From Alphaproteobacteria bacterium (GTDB taxonomy: Bacteria > Pseudomonadota > Alphaproteobacteria > Acetobacterales > Acetobacteraceae): 36,525 bases of DNA. Shown piece by piece: positions 23,366-32,008 of this stretch. The translations under genes were made by a program, and so were the position numbers. Every line of letters begins with the position of its first letter. Within the stretch, counting starts at the first letter, position 1. The stretch lies in the NCBI GenBank assembly GCA_020850755.1, contig JADZEB010000043.1:1-36525 (forward strand). The letters are read 5' to 3'. The notes below the pieces were generated by a model. The model saw nothing but the letters and a program-made list of their open reading frames with translations. It made no database searches and was not told the origin of the DNA.

Positions 23366-25258
23366 ATGCGTGAGCTGACCGGACCCCTGAAGCAGATCGT
23401 CTGGCTGTGGGCCGCGATTGCGGCCGCCGCGCACTTCTATTTCGGCGGCTTCGGCTTCCTGGAGCCCCTGCAGCAGCGCAGCTTCCATCTGCTCTGCTTC
23501 ATGCCGATCGTGTTCTTCCTGTTCCCCGCGGGCAGCTTTTCGCCGCGCCATCGGCCGAGCGTCCTCGACTTCGCCTGTGCCGGGCTGTCGGTGCTGGTCA
23601 ATCTCTACCCGCTGATGAACCACGAGGTGGTCTATGCCCGCTCGGAGTATCTGGACGAGCTGACACAGGTCCAGTTCTGGTTCGGCGTCATCGCCGTCGT
23701 GCTGCTGGTCGAGGCGATCCGCCGCGGTGTCACGCCGGTGCTGGCCGGCATCGTGGTGCTCGGCCTGGTATACATGCTCACGACCGAGTACATGCCCGGC
23801 GTGCTGAACTATCGTGACATCTCCTTCGAGCATGTCATCGAGACCATGTACCTGATCCCGATCGGCGGCATGTATGGCCCGCTGACCGGCATCTCGGCCA
23901 CCACCGTCTCGATGTTCATCATCTTCGGCGCCTTCGTGCAGGCCAGCCAGACCGGGCGGCTGTTCGCCAATTTCGGCGCCGCCATCGCCGGGCGCTACAC
24001 CGGCGGGCCGGCAAAGGTGGCGGTCGTCACCTCGGGCCTGTTCGGCACGATGAGCGGCAGTTCGGTCTCGAACGTCGTCACCACCGGCTCGATCACCATC
24101 CCGCTGATGAAGCGCATCGGCTATGCCGCGCCGGTGGCCGGCGGGATCGAGGCGGCGGCGAGCGTGGGCGGGGCGCTGATGCCCCCGGTGATGGGCGCGG
24201 CCGCCTTCGTCATGGCCGAGATCACCAACATTCCCTATGGCGACATCATCGTCGCCGCCGCGCTGGGCGCGGTGCTCTACTACTTCACGATCCTGGTCAA
24301 CGTGCATTTCGAGGCCAAGAAGTCCGGCCTCTCGGCCATGGACCCGGCCGACATTCCGCGCTGGGGCGTGGTGCTGCGGGACCTGCATCTGGTGATCCCC
24401 ATCATCGTGCTGGTCTATTTCCTGATGGAGCGCTGGTCGGGCAACTTCGCCGCCTTCACCTCGACCGTGGTGATGTTCCTGGTGGCCGGCCTCAAGTCGG
24501 ACACGCGCATCGGCCCGCGCAAGCTGATCGATGCCTTCGCCGATGCCGGCAGCGTGCTTGGCCTGGTTGCGCTCGCGGTTGCCGGGGCGGGTATGATCAC
24601 CTCCTCGCTTACCACCACCGGCCTGGTGCTGGCCTTCTCGGGCTTCATCAAGGTGCTGGCGGGCGGTCAGATGTGGATCATCGCCGTGCTGCTGATGATC
24701 ACCTGCCTGATCCTGGGTATGGGCGTGCCGACCACGCCCGCCTACATCATCACCGCGGCGATCGGGGCGCGCCTGCTGGTGGAGTTCGGCATCTCCACCA
24801 TGGCCGCGCACCTGTTCATCTTCTATTTCGCGATCCTGGCCGACGCGACCCCGCCCGTTGCCGTGGCGTCCTACGCGGCGGCGGCGATAGCGCAGGCCAA
24901 CCCGATGACCACCGGCGTGCAGGCCTGGCGTTTCGCGCTGGGCGGCTTCGTGGTGGGCTATGCCTATCTATACGACCCCGAGATCATGCTGACCGGGTCG
25001 GTCATCGACATCGTGCGGGTATTCTGCACGCTGGCCGGCGCCACGACGCTGATCGCGGCGGGCTATGTCGGCTTCATGCGCGCCCCGCTGTCCGGATGGG
25101 TCCGCCCGATCGTGCTGGCGGTCGGCGGGCTCGGCTGCTTCGGGCACTTCATGCCCGAATGGATCCGCACCGGCATGGTCGCGGCGACGCTTCTGCTGCT
25201 CTATCTGGCCGCCCCCATGCTCCAGGGCAGCGCCGAGGTGCGCAAGAGGGAAGGATAG
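23366..25258 (+). CDS. TRAP transporter fused permease (TAXI-associated)
   Basis: A 630-residue inner-membrane protein in which the small (DctQ-like) and large (DctM-like) TRAP permease subunits are one chain. It has about 16 hydrophobic segments. The large-subunit part shows TSGLFGTMSGSSVSNVVTTG and SITIPLMKRIGYAAPVAGGI, the conserved G-x-x-S-G-S-S-x-x-N pattern of this family. Further on come ILGMGVPTTPAYIITAA and ILADATPPVAVASYAAAA. It uses a sodium or proton gradient and the partner binding protein to import its solute. The ATG at 23366 begins the conserved part. The enolase-superfamily gene follows after six bases, so the two are certainly cotranscribed. Confidence 0.94.
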   Translation: MRELTGPLKQIVWLWAAIAAAAHFYFGGFGFLEPLQQRSFHLLCFMPIVFFLFPAGSFSPRHRPSVLDFACAGLSVLVNLYPLMNHEVVYARSEYLDELTQVQFWFGVIAVVLLVEAIRRGVTPVLAGIVVLGLVYMLTTEYMPGVLNYRDISFEHVIETMYLIPIGGMYGPLTGISATTVSMFIIFGAFVQASQTGRLFANFGAAIAGRYTGGPAKVAVVTSGLFGTMSGSSVSNVVTTGSITIPLMKRIGYAAPVAGGIEAAASVGGALMPPVMGAAAFVMAEITNIPYGDIIVAAALGAVLYYFTILVNVHFEAKKSGLSAMDPADIPRWGVVLRDLHLVIPIIVLVYFLMERWSGNFAAFTSTVVMFLVAGLKSDTRIGPRKLIDAFADAGSVLGLVALAVAGAGMITSSLTTTGLVLAFSGFIKVLAGGQMWIIAVLLMITCLILGMGVPTTPAYIITAAIGARLLVEFGISTMAAHLFIFYFAILADATPPVAVASYAAAAIAQANPMTTGVQAWRFALGGFVVGYAYLYDPEIMLTGSVIDIVRVFCTLAGATTLIAAGYVGFMRAPLSGWVRPIVLAVGGLGCFGHFMPEWIRTGMVAATLLLLYLAAPMLQGSAEVRKREG

Positions 25259-25264
25259 CAAGGC

Positions 25265-26428
25265 ATGGCCGAGACACACTCCGCCGGGGCTGCTGGTGCC
25301 GGCGCGCGCGATCGCATCGCGCGCGTCGAGGTGCGGATGGTGCATTCGCATCTGCGCAGCAAGCGCGCGCAAGGCGTGGGCAGCGTCGAAAGCCTGGTCA
25401 AGCGCGTGCTCCTGCGCCTGACCACCGAGGACGGGATCGAGGGCTGGGGCGAGGCCGCGCCGTGGGAGGTGTTCTCGGGCACGGCGGAAGGCGTGGCCGC
25501 GGCGCTCGATGTGCATCTGCGCCCGCTGGTGCTGGGCGCGCCGGCCGGGCGGATCGATGCGCTGATGGCGCGCTGCGAGCGCGCCCTGTTCGCCCACCCC
25601 GAGGCCAAGGCGGCGCTGGAGATGGCGCTCTACGACATCCTCGGCAAGCGGCTCGGCGCGCCCGTGCATGCCTTGCTTGGCGGTGCGGTGCGCATGGCGA
25701 TCCCGATGTCCTTCTCGCTCGCCAACCCGGACACGGAAGCGGACGTGGCGGCGGCGCAAGCGCTGATCGCCTCGAACGGCATCCGCATCTTCAAGGTCAA
25801 GACCGGCTTCTCCACCCATGCCGAGGATGTGCGGCGCCTGACGCGCTTCCGCGCCACCCTGCCCGAGGACATCGACCTGCGCGTCGACTACAACCAGGGG
25901 CTCGACCCCTGGGACGCGATCCGCACCCTGCGCGACATCGAGGCCTTCCGGCCGACCTTCATCGAGCAGCCGGTGCCGCGCGACCAGCGCGCCGCCATGG
26001 CCGCGATCACCGCCGCGCTCGATACGCCGGTGATGGCCGACGAGAGCGTGTTCAGCCCGACCGAGATGCTGGAGGCAGCGCGGCTGCGCATCGCCGACAT
26101 CGTCTCGATCAAGCTGATGAAGTCGGGCGGAATCGGGCCGGCGCGCAAGATCTCGGCCATCGCCGAGGCGGCCGGCATGCCCTGCTATGGCGGCACCCTG
26201 TTCGAGGGCGGCATCGCGCTCACGGCGGCGACGCATTTCATCGCCGCCACCGCCAATGTCTCGCTCGGCTGCGAGTTCTACACCCCGCGTTTCGCCTTCA
26301 TCGAGGATATCGCCGTGCCGAAGCTGCCGGTCGAGCAGGGCGCGGTGATGGTGCCCGAGGGTCCAGGGCTTGGCATCGGCATCGACGAGGCGGCGCTCGC
26401 GCGCCAGACGGTCGAGGTGCGGGGCTGA
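25265..26428 (+). CDS. Enolase superfamily enzyme, muconate-cycloisomerase-like
   Basis: A 387-residue member of the muconate lactonising subgroup. All catalytic positions are present: the base pair Lys177-x-Lys179 (FKVKTGF), metal ligands Asp208 (DYNQG), Glu234 (EQP) and Asp259 (ADES), the opposite Lys283 (SIKLMKSGG), and Glu314 in TLFEGG. Lys on both faces of the barrel fits cycloisomerase, dipeptide epimerase or N-acyl amino acid racemase activity, not mandelate racemase. Six bases after the TRAP permease, it is probably the enzyme that first acts on the imported acid. No other muconate-pathway genes are nearby, so aromatic degradation is only one possibility. It ends 13 bases from the convergent gene at 26442. 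Confidence 0.9.
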   Translation: MAETHSAGAAGAGARDRIARVEVRMVHSHLRSKRAQGVGSVESLVKRVLLRLTTEDGIEGWGEAAPWEVFSGTAEGVAAALDVHLRPLVLGAPAGRIDALMARCERALFAHPEAKAALEMALYDILGKRLGAPVHALLGGAVRMAIPMSFSLANPDTEADVAAAQALIASNGIRIFKVKTGFSTHAEDVRRLTRFRATLPEDIDLRVDYNQGLDPWDAIRTLRDIEAFRPTFIEQPVPRDQRAAMAAITAALDTPVMADESVFSPTEMLEAARLRIADIVSIKLMKSGGIGPARKISAIAEAAGMPCYGGTLFEGGIALTAATHFIAATANVSLGCEFYTPRFAFIEDIAVPKLPVEQGAVMVPEGPGLGIGIDEAALARQTVEVRG

Positions 26429-26441
26429 TCGCGCCCGCGCC

Positions 26442-26969
26442 TCACTTCATGTTGTTCTCGACCTTCAGCATGACCTCCTTGTCGTCGGCATAGCCGCCGC
26501 AGAGGTCGAGCAGGACCATCATGCAGATGACGGAATCGCGCAGGCCGCTGCCATGCAGGAAGCCGGGCGCGATGCAGCCTTCCAGGTCCTCGGGCGCGGC
26601 GGCGGGGTGGATCAGGATCGCTGCTTCCTGCTTCCAGGTTACGGTCTTGCCCTTCTTGTTCACGGCGGACTTGTCCACCATCACGCCGTGATCCTGCGGG
26701 CGGATCTGCTGGCGCTTTTTCGTCTGCACCTCCTTCTTGCCGTTGATGGTCAGCACGTACCTGACGTTCTTGGAGGCGGTCTCCATCGTGCAGCGATAGG
26801 TGCCGGGGCGCAGCCATGGGCGGCCGCGTGCCTCCATCGTGTCGAACATGTGGCCGCCGACTTTCATGCTGCCGGCAAGCGCGGTGTGCACGCCGTCGCG
26901 CGACTTGATGACCTTGTCGCCGCGCGTATAGGTGATCAGCGGCACGACCGCTGCGGAGCCTTGTGCCAT
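26442..26969 (-). CDS. DUF5675-like protein, paralogue B
   Basis: A 175-residue lysine-rich protein without signal peptide or membrane segment. It is a paralogue of the next gene upstream. The shared plan is VGGHMFDTMEARGRPWLRPG, GTYRCTME, a basic stretch with RQQIRP, AAILIHPAAAPEDLEGCIAP, and LLDLCGGY near the end. The core I-L-I-H-(x9)-G-C-I (His121, Cys132) resembles DUF5675, a family of unknown function, and superficially the His/Cys motif of L,D-transpeptidases; no transpeptidase domain is otherwise visible. Compared with paralogue A it carries an extra Lys-rich insert around residues 70-110. A strong G-rich ribosome site precedes the ATG. Function not known. Confidence 0.7.
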   Translation of the reverse strand: MAQGSAAVVPLITYTRGDKVIKSRDGVHTALAGSMKVGGHMFDTMEARGRPWLRPGTYRCTMETASKNVRYVLTINGKKEVQTKKRQQIRPQDHGVMVDKSAVNKKGKTVTWKQEAAILIHPAAAPEDLEGCIAPGFLHGSGLRDSVICMMVLLDLCGGYADDKEVMLKVENNMK

Positions 26970-27011
26970 CGTCCCCCCTTTCCGGGCGTCCGATCTTCCT
27001 GGGCCTGTCGG

Positions 27012-27554
27012 CTACTTGCCCGGCATCTCGCCGCGCACGTCCAGGAAGACCTTGCGCCCGACCTTGAAGCCGCCGCAGAGCGTCAGCAGCTTGGTCATGG
27101 TCTTGCCTGACTCGTCCAGCCCCTCGACCGAGCGCACGCCCACGCCGATGCAGCCCTCGAAATGGTTGGGCAGGGAGCCGGAGTGGATCAGGATCGCGGC
27201 GAGTTTGCCCTTGTTGTTGCGCTTGCTGTGCTTTGGGCGGATCTGGCGGCGCCCGGTGTGGGTGGGCGAAAGCTCCATGGCGCACTCGTAGGTCTGCCCG
27301 CCCGGCAGCGCCACATAGCCGTCCATCCGCTCGATCGTGTCGAAGCTGTGCCCGCCGACCGAGATGGTGCCGCGCAGGGCCTTGGCCGTCTTGGTGGCGA
27401 CGCGCACCGGGATCAGGGCGCCTTCCGGATCGGTGAGATAGTGGCCGCCGGCCGATTTCTTGTAGCCCGGCTTGGAGCTCACCACCTGGGAGACCACCTC
27501 GGTGCCGCGCTGATAGACCAGCGTCGAGACCGCGCCGCCCTTGCCTGCTGCCAT
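27012..27554 (-). CDS. DUF5675-like protein, paralogue A
   Basis: A 180-residue basic protein, first of a tandem pair. VGGHSFDTIERMDGYVALPG, GQTYECAMELSP, RRQIRPKHSKRNNKGK, AAILIHSGSLPNHFEGCIGV and LLTLCGGF line up with paralogue B in the same order, so the two arose by duplication. The I-L-I-H-S-G-x(6)-E-G-C-I core (His124, Cys135) is the DUF5675-like signature. The first ~60 residues, with YKKSAGGHYLTDPEGALIPV, are absent from B. The ATG at 27554 follows aggaggg and is preferred to an upstream in-frame start. There is no signal peptide. Small H/GCI proteins of this kind occur near phages and secretion systems in other bacteria, but no such genes are seen here. Function not known. Confidence 0.7.
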   Translation of the reverse strand: MAAGKGGAVSTLVYQRGTEVVSQVVSSKPGYKKSAGGHYLTDPEGALIPVRVATKTAKALRGTISVGGHSFDTIERMDGYVALPGGQTYECAMELSPTHTGRRQIRPKHSKRNNKGKLAAILIHSGSLPNHFEGCIGVGVRSVEGLDESGKTMTKLLTLCGGFKVGRKVFLDVRGEMPGK

Positions 27555-27638
27555 GGCACCCTCCTGCAATCCCGGCCTTGTCGAGAAAACGCCCCAGCCT
27601 GCCTCCGGTTCCGCGAAATGCTGTTACGTGAACGCGGG

Positions 27639-28895
27639 TCAGCGGTTGGCGAGATCGAGCAGCGCCCCCACCAGCACCTGCGTGCCAGCGGCCAGATGCG
27701 CGGGCTCGGCATACTCGGCGACATTGTGGCTGATGCCCTTGCGGCAGGGCACGAAGATCATGCCGGTGGGGCAGAGCGGCTGCATGAACTGCGCGTCGTG
27801 GAAGGCGCCGGAGGGCATGCGCATCCAGGAGAGGCCCAACCCCTCGGCGGCGTTCTGCACCGCATCCACCACCAGCGGGTCGAAGGCGCAGGGCATGACA
27901 TGGAAATTCTCGGCCACCGCGACAGTGCAATCGCGCACGGCGCGCCCCGCCAGTGCCGCGATCGCATCGCCCCGGCGCAGCAACTCGGCCCGGTCGGGAT
28001 GGCGGAAATCGATCGAGAACTGCACGCTGCTGGCGACACTGTTGGGCGTGTTGGGCGAGACATTGATGCGCCCGACCGTGAAGCGCGCCGTGTCGGTGGG
28101 ATCGGCCATCAGCTCGTTCAGGGCGGCGATGATGCGCAGCGCGTCCTGGACGGCATCCTTGCGCCCGCGCATCGGCGCGGCGCCGGCATGGGCGGTCTCG
28201 CCGGTCACGGTGACGGTGAACCAGCGGCTGCCCTGGATCCCGGTAACGACGCCGATCGTCTTGCCTTCCGCTTCCAGGCGCGGCCCCTGCTCGATATGCG
28301 GTTCGAGATAGGCGGCGTAGCTGCGCCCGAGCGGGCGGCGCGGGATCCAGGGCTCGGCCGCCAGCGTCTCGGCCAGCGCGTCGCCCAGCCGGATGCCGTC
28401 CTTGTCGGTGAGGTCGAGGAACTCGTCCAGCCGGCGCAGCCCGGCATGCACCATCGAGCCCATCGCGCCCGGCGCGTAGCGGCCGCCCTCCTCGTTGGTC
28501 CAGGCGACGAGCTCGATCGGGCGGCGGGTGGTGATGCCCGCCGCCTCCAGCGCCTCGAACGCCTCCAGCACGGCGAGCACGCCATAGATGCCGTCGAAGC
28601 GCCCGCCCTGGGGCTGGCTGTCCATGTGGCTGCCGGCGCAGACCGGGTCGAGCGTCGCGTCCGTCCCGCGCCGGCGCAGGAACAGGTTGCCGATCGGATC
28701 GACCTCGGCGTCGAGCTTCAGGTTGCGTGCCCAGGTCAGCAGCAGGCGGCGGGCGCGGATATCCTCCTTCGACAGGCAGGCGCGGTTGACGCCGTTGCCC
28801 GGAATGGCGCCGATCTCGGCCATCGCCATCATCCGGTCCCAGAGGCGCCGTTCGGACACCAGGGCGACGGCGTTGGGGGCGGGCTTCTTGGCCAT
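27639..28895 (-). CDS. Zn-dependent amidase/carbamoylase (M20 family, hydantoinase type)
   Basis: A 418-residue metal-dependent hydrolase related to N-carbamoyl-L-amino acid amidohydrolase, beta-ureidopropionase and allantoate amidohydrolase. Metal ligands are visible as AGSHMDSQPQGGRFDG (His90, Asp101), TNEEGGRYAPGAMGS (Glu135-Glu136), EPHIEQG (His200), and GISHNVAEY near residue 389. The dimerisation domain has GETAHAGAAPMRGRKDA and TPNSVASSVQFSIDFRHPD. Sequence alone does not separate the substrate classes. No hydantoinase or allantoin genes are adjacent. The start at 28895 (MAKKPAPNAVALVSERRLW) is chosen where similarity begins; the frame is open further upstream without family content. 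It may be cotranscribed with the two DUF5675-like genes 84 bases downstream. Confidence 0.92.
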   Translation of the reverse strand: MAKKPAPNAVALVSERRLWDRMMAMAEIGAIPGNGVNRACLSKEDIRARRLLLTWARNLKLDAEVDPIGNLFLRRRGTDATLDPVCAGSHMDSQPQGGRFDGIYGVLAVLEAFEALEAAGITTRRPIELVAWTNEEGGRYAPGAMGSMVHAGLRRLDEFLDLTDKDGIRLGDALAETLAAEPWIPRRPLGRSYAAYLEPHIEQGPRLEAEGKTIGVVTGIQGSRWFTVTVTGETAHAGAAPMRGRKDAVQDALRIIAALNELMADPTDTARFTVGRINVSPNTPNSVASSVQFSIDFRHPDRAELLRRGDAIAALAGRAVRDCTVAVAENFHVMPCAFDPLVVDAVQNAAEGLGLSWMRMPSGAFHDAQFMQPLCPTGMIFVPCRKGISHNVAEYAEPAHLAAGTQVLVGALLDLANR

Positions 28896-29010
28896 GGGAA
28901 GGGCACTCCGCGTGCGGCAAGGTTGCGCGCCCGGCCGGGCGCGCTCGCCCGACCATGGCCGCAAACGGCGTGCGCGATCAAGCCGGCGCTTGCGGGCGCC
29001 GCCCGGCGCG

Positions 29011-30363
29011 TCAGGCGCGCAGGAGCCGTGCCATCGGCACGGCCGCGGCGCTGGCTGGGAACACAAGCTGGTCGAGCCGGGGGGCATCGAGGCCGAGATG
29101 CTGGCGCAAGACGCCCTTGGCCAGCGCGCGCAGGTCGGCGGTGGGGGCGAGGTCGCGGTTCTGGAACAGCCGCCCCGCGCCGAGGCCGGGCCAGGTCGCC
29201 TGCACCCGCCCGCCCGCGACCGCGCCGCCGAGCAGGAAGGCGACGCCGCCAGTGCCGTGGTCGGTGCCGCCGGTGCCGTTGACCGCAACGGTGCGGCCGA
29301 ACTCGGTCATCACCATCACCACCGTCTCGCGCCAGGCGGCGCCGAGCCCGGTCTTGAGTGCGCCCATGCCGGCATCAAGCACGCCAAGCGCGGCGGCCAG
29401 CCGTCCCTGCTGGCCGGCATGGGTGTCCCAGCCGCCCACTTCGAGCGCGCAGACGCGCGGGCCGTCGGCGGCGGCGAGCAGCCGGCCGGCATTGGCGCAG
29501 AGTCCGCGCCACGCCGCCGCACCGGCGCCGCGCCCGGCACCCTCGCGCCGGCCCTGGCCCAGTGTCGCGCTGCTGAAGGCGTTCGCCTTGCGCGCCTCGG
29601 CCAGGGCGGGCGCCAGCACCCGGTCGCGCTGGTAAAGCGTGGCGAGGCGGTCGAGCAGGTCGGGCTCGGGCTCGGGCAGGATCTGCGGCGCGAAGCTTCC
29701 CACCGGCGCCGCGCCCTTCATCACGAGCGGCATCTGCGCCCCGACCGCGATGCCGAGCCGCGCCCCGCCGGCATTCGGGCCGCCGGCACTCCTCGCGCCG
29801 GGGCCGGGCGCATTGGCGCCGCGCTGGCGGGGCGCCGGCGCGCTGCCGCCCGGCATGAGCTGGATCGCGCGGTTGAGCCAGCCCTCCGACAGGCGCCGCT
29901 CCGCCCCGCTCTCGAGCACGTCCTGCCCGTCGAAATGCGACCGGCCGCGATAGTTGCTGGCGATGGCATGCACCACCAGCATCTCGTTGCGGCGATACAT
30001 CTCGTGCATGGCGGACAGCGCCGGGTGCAGCCCGAACCGCCCGCCGAGATCGAGCAGGCCGCCCTCGCGCCCCGGTTCGGGCAGCACGAACTGGCCGCGC
30101 GCGGTGCCCAGGCCCGGATCGCCATAGGGCGCCACCGCCGCCAGCCCGTCGAGCCCGCCGCGCAGGATCACCACCACCAGTCGCTTGTGCGTTGGCGCGG
30201 CGGCAAGCGCGTAGCCGATGCGGCCGAGCGGGGTGGCGGCGGCGAGCAGGCCGGCGCCGAGGCCGAGCAGCGTGCGCCGCGCGAGCGAGGGCACCGAGGC
30301 GTGTGGCGCGCCGGGCATGGCCGTGGCGCCGCTCTGGTCTGTCGCGGGGCGGATATGGGACAT
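29011..30363 (-). CDS. DUF1501 family exported protein
   Basis: A 450-residue protein with a twin-arginine-type N-terminus (SLARRTLLGLGAGLLAAATP, Arg29-Arg30), so probably exported folded by Tat. The DUF1501 core shows KRLVVVILRGGLDGLAAVAP, SNYRGRSHFDGQDVLESG, LEVGGWDTHAGQQGRLAAAL, and MTEFGRTVAVNGTGGTDHGT. These resemble the metal-binding patterns of the alkaline-phosphatase/sulfatase superfamily, to which the family is distantly related. Function unknown. It starts five bases after the DUF1800 gene, and the two are a very common pair in bacteria, so their products probably act together in the periplasm. A Gly/Ala/Pro-rich insert (about residues 180-215) is unusual. Confidence 0.92.
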   Translation of the reverse strand: MSHIRPATDQSGATAMPGAPHASVPSLARRTLLGLGAGLLAAATPLGRIGYALAAAPTHKRLVVVILRGGLDGLAAVAPYGDPGLGTARGQFVLPEPGREGGLLDLGGRFGLHPALSAMHEMYRRNEMLVVHAIASNYRGRSHFDGQDVLESGAERRLSEGWLNRAIQLMPGGSAPAPRQRGANAPGPGARSAGGPNAGGARLGIAVGAQMPLVMKGAAPVGSFAPQILPEPEPDLLDRLATLYQRDRVLAPALAEARKANAFSSATLGQGRREGAGRGAGAAAWRGLCANAGRLLAAADGPRVCALEVGGWDTHAGQQGRLAAALGVLDAGMGALKTGLGAAWRETVVMVMTEFGRTVAVNGTGGTDHGTGGVAFLLGGAVAGGRVQATWPGLGAGRLFQNRDLAPTADLRALAKGVLRQHLGLDAPRLDQLVFPASAAAVPMARLLRA

Positions 30364-30368
30364 GGCGT

Positions 30369-31790
30369 CTATCTCCGCTGGAACTCGGGCGAGGCGAACA
30401 GGAGCGTGAGCGCGTCGCGCGCCTCTGGCGCGCGCTGGATCGCCTGCACCGTCTCGGCGCTGGCGACGGGGGCGATCGTCTCGGCCAGCATGTCGAGCGG
30501 CGGGCGCCCGCGCATGAGCCGTGAAGCGAGCGCGTGCGACCAATCGATGCGGCGCATGATCGCCTCGGGGCTGGCCCAGGCATCGGCCGTGTCGGGCCAG
30601 CCGGCGGGCGAGGGGGCGGCGAAAACCGGCTGGCCCAGGATCGCGAAGGCGGCGATCCGTCCCTCGGGCGTGCCGATGGCGCCGGCCGCGCGCAGGGCGG
30701 CGATGACGAAATCCTTCGGGCTGCGCAGCTTGGGCAAGGGGCTGGCCCAGGCTTCCGGCAGATCGACCAGCGCGCGGCTGACCGCGCCGAGATCGCCGCG
30801 CGAATTGCGGAACACCTGCTCGATCTTCGCCACCGCCCCGGGCGGAGGCACATCAGCGACGAAATGGCGCGCGAGCTTGGCGGCGATGAACTTCGCCGTG
30901 GCCGGATGCTGGGCAAGGTCGCGCAACGCGGCGATGCCGCCCTCCTCGCCGCCCGGATAGCGCTTGCCGAGCAGCACCTTCTCGCCCGGCTCGTGCGCCA
31001 TGTGGCGGAACATGAAGGATCGCGCGCCGGTATAGCCGTCCTGGGCGCGCGGCACCGACCAGCCGGTCAGGATGCGCGCGAACGAGGTCACGTCAGCCTG
31101 GGTGTAGCCGCCATTCACGCCGAGCGTGTGCAGCTCCAGGATCTCGCGGGCGAGGTTCTCGTTCAGGCCGCGTCCGGTGCGCGCCCCGGCCGGAGAGCCC
31201 GGACCGATCGACACCGCGTTGTCGAGATACATTAGCATCGCCGGGTGGCGCGCGACCGCGAGAAGCATGTCGGCGAAGCGGCCGGTGACGTGCGGACGGA
31301 TCGCCTCGCGCACGAAGGCGCCGGCCATCGGGCGCACGATCGGCCGCGTGACAGACACGGTGAAATGGTTGGTCCAGAAATTCACCAGCCGCTCGCGGAA
31401 GGGCTGGTCGGTCTCGGCCCAGACCTGGCTCAGCGCCGCCACCTCGGCGCGGTAGGTGAGCGCCATCGGGTTCATCTGCTGGCGCGGCTGCCCGCCTGGC
31501 GCTTGCGCGTTGGACGATCCCGGCGCGGTCGGCATCTGCCCCTGGCCCTGCGCCTCGCGGCGCGCGGTCGGCTCTCGTCCTTGCCGGCGGGCGATGCGCC
31601 TCTCCTGCGCCTCGGCCAGTCCCTCGGCGCCCGAGATCTGGTCCCGGAGCGGGGCGGGCAGGGGCGCATCGGGGCGGAGCTGCCCCAGAAGCCAGCCGCG
31701 CGGGTCGGCCTCGATGCGGCGCAGCTCGCCCGGGCGGGGGCCAAGGCCGAAACGGGCCGACGCGATGTGGGCACGGGTGGCTGGGGTCAT
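30369..31790 (-). CDS. DUF1800 family protein
   Basis: A 473-residue protein of DUF1800, almost always encoded just before a DUF1501 gene, as here. Family features: ARFGLGPRPGELRRIEADPR at the start, then RLVNFWTNHFTVSV, the segment MLMYLDNAVSIGPGSPAG, and the very conserved GLNENLAREILELHTLGVNG followed by YTQADVTSFARILTGWSV. KLARHFVADVPP and LRSPKDFVIAALRA come after. A Gln/Gly/Pro-rich insert with repeated Q (about residues 80-108) looks like an unstructured loop. The ATG at 31790 follows cggagg. No signal peptide is obvious, unlike its DUF1501 partner. Function not known. The 218 bases before the divergent chemoreceptor gene show no confident promoter. Confidence 0.92.
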   Translation of the reverse strand: MTPATRAHIASARFGLGPRPGELRRIEADPRGWLLGQLRPDAPLPAPLRDQISGAEGLAEAQERRIARRQGREPTARREAQGQGQMPTAPGSSNAQAPGGQPRQQMNPMALTYRAEVAALSQVWAETDQPFRERLVNFWTNHFTVSVTRPIVRPMAGAFVREAIRPHVTGRFADMLLAVARHPAMLMYLDNAVSIGPGSPAGARTGRGLNENLAREILELHTLGVNGGYTQADVTSFARILTGWSVPRAQDGYTGARSFMFRHMAHEPGEKVLLGKRYPGGEEGGIAALRDLAQHPATAKFIAAKLARHFVADVPPPGAVAKIEQVFRNSRGDLGAVSRALVDLPEAWASPLPKLRSPKDFVIAALRAAGAIGTPEGRIAAFAILGQPVFAAPSPAGWPDTADAWASPEAIMRRIDWSHALASRLMRGRPPLDMLAETIAPVASAETVQAIQRAPEARDALTLLFASPEFQRR

Positions 31791-32008
31791 GGCGTGCCTC
31801 CGAAGCGGAGCAGGACGCGGCAACCGGATAGGCATCGCATACTAGGCGATCGCGGCAGGATTTTGGTGTGAGAGATGGTGACGAAGTGTTGCCGTCCGGC
31901 CCGTCCGGCGCCGCCCTTCCGCCAGCGGCGCCCATTAAGGGTGGGCTAATCGCGCCCGCGTAGCCTCCGAGCCGTTCTGCCTTTCCGCCGGAAGCCGGAG
32001 TTGCGACC

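Noticed and set aside
26442-27554. L,D-transpeptidase identity for the two paralogues
   Set aside because: They have a His and a GCI motif, but the S/H-x-G-C-R-x-x-N signature, the YkuD domain length and any export signal are missing.
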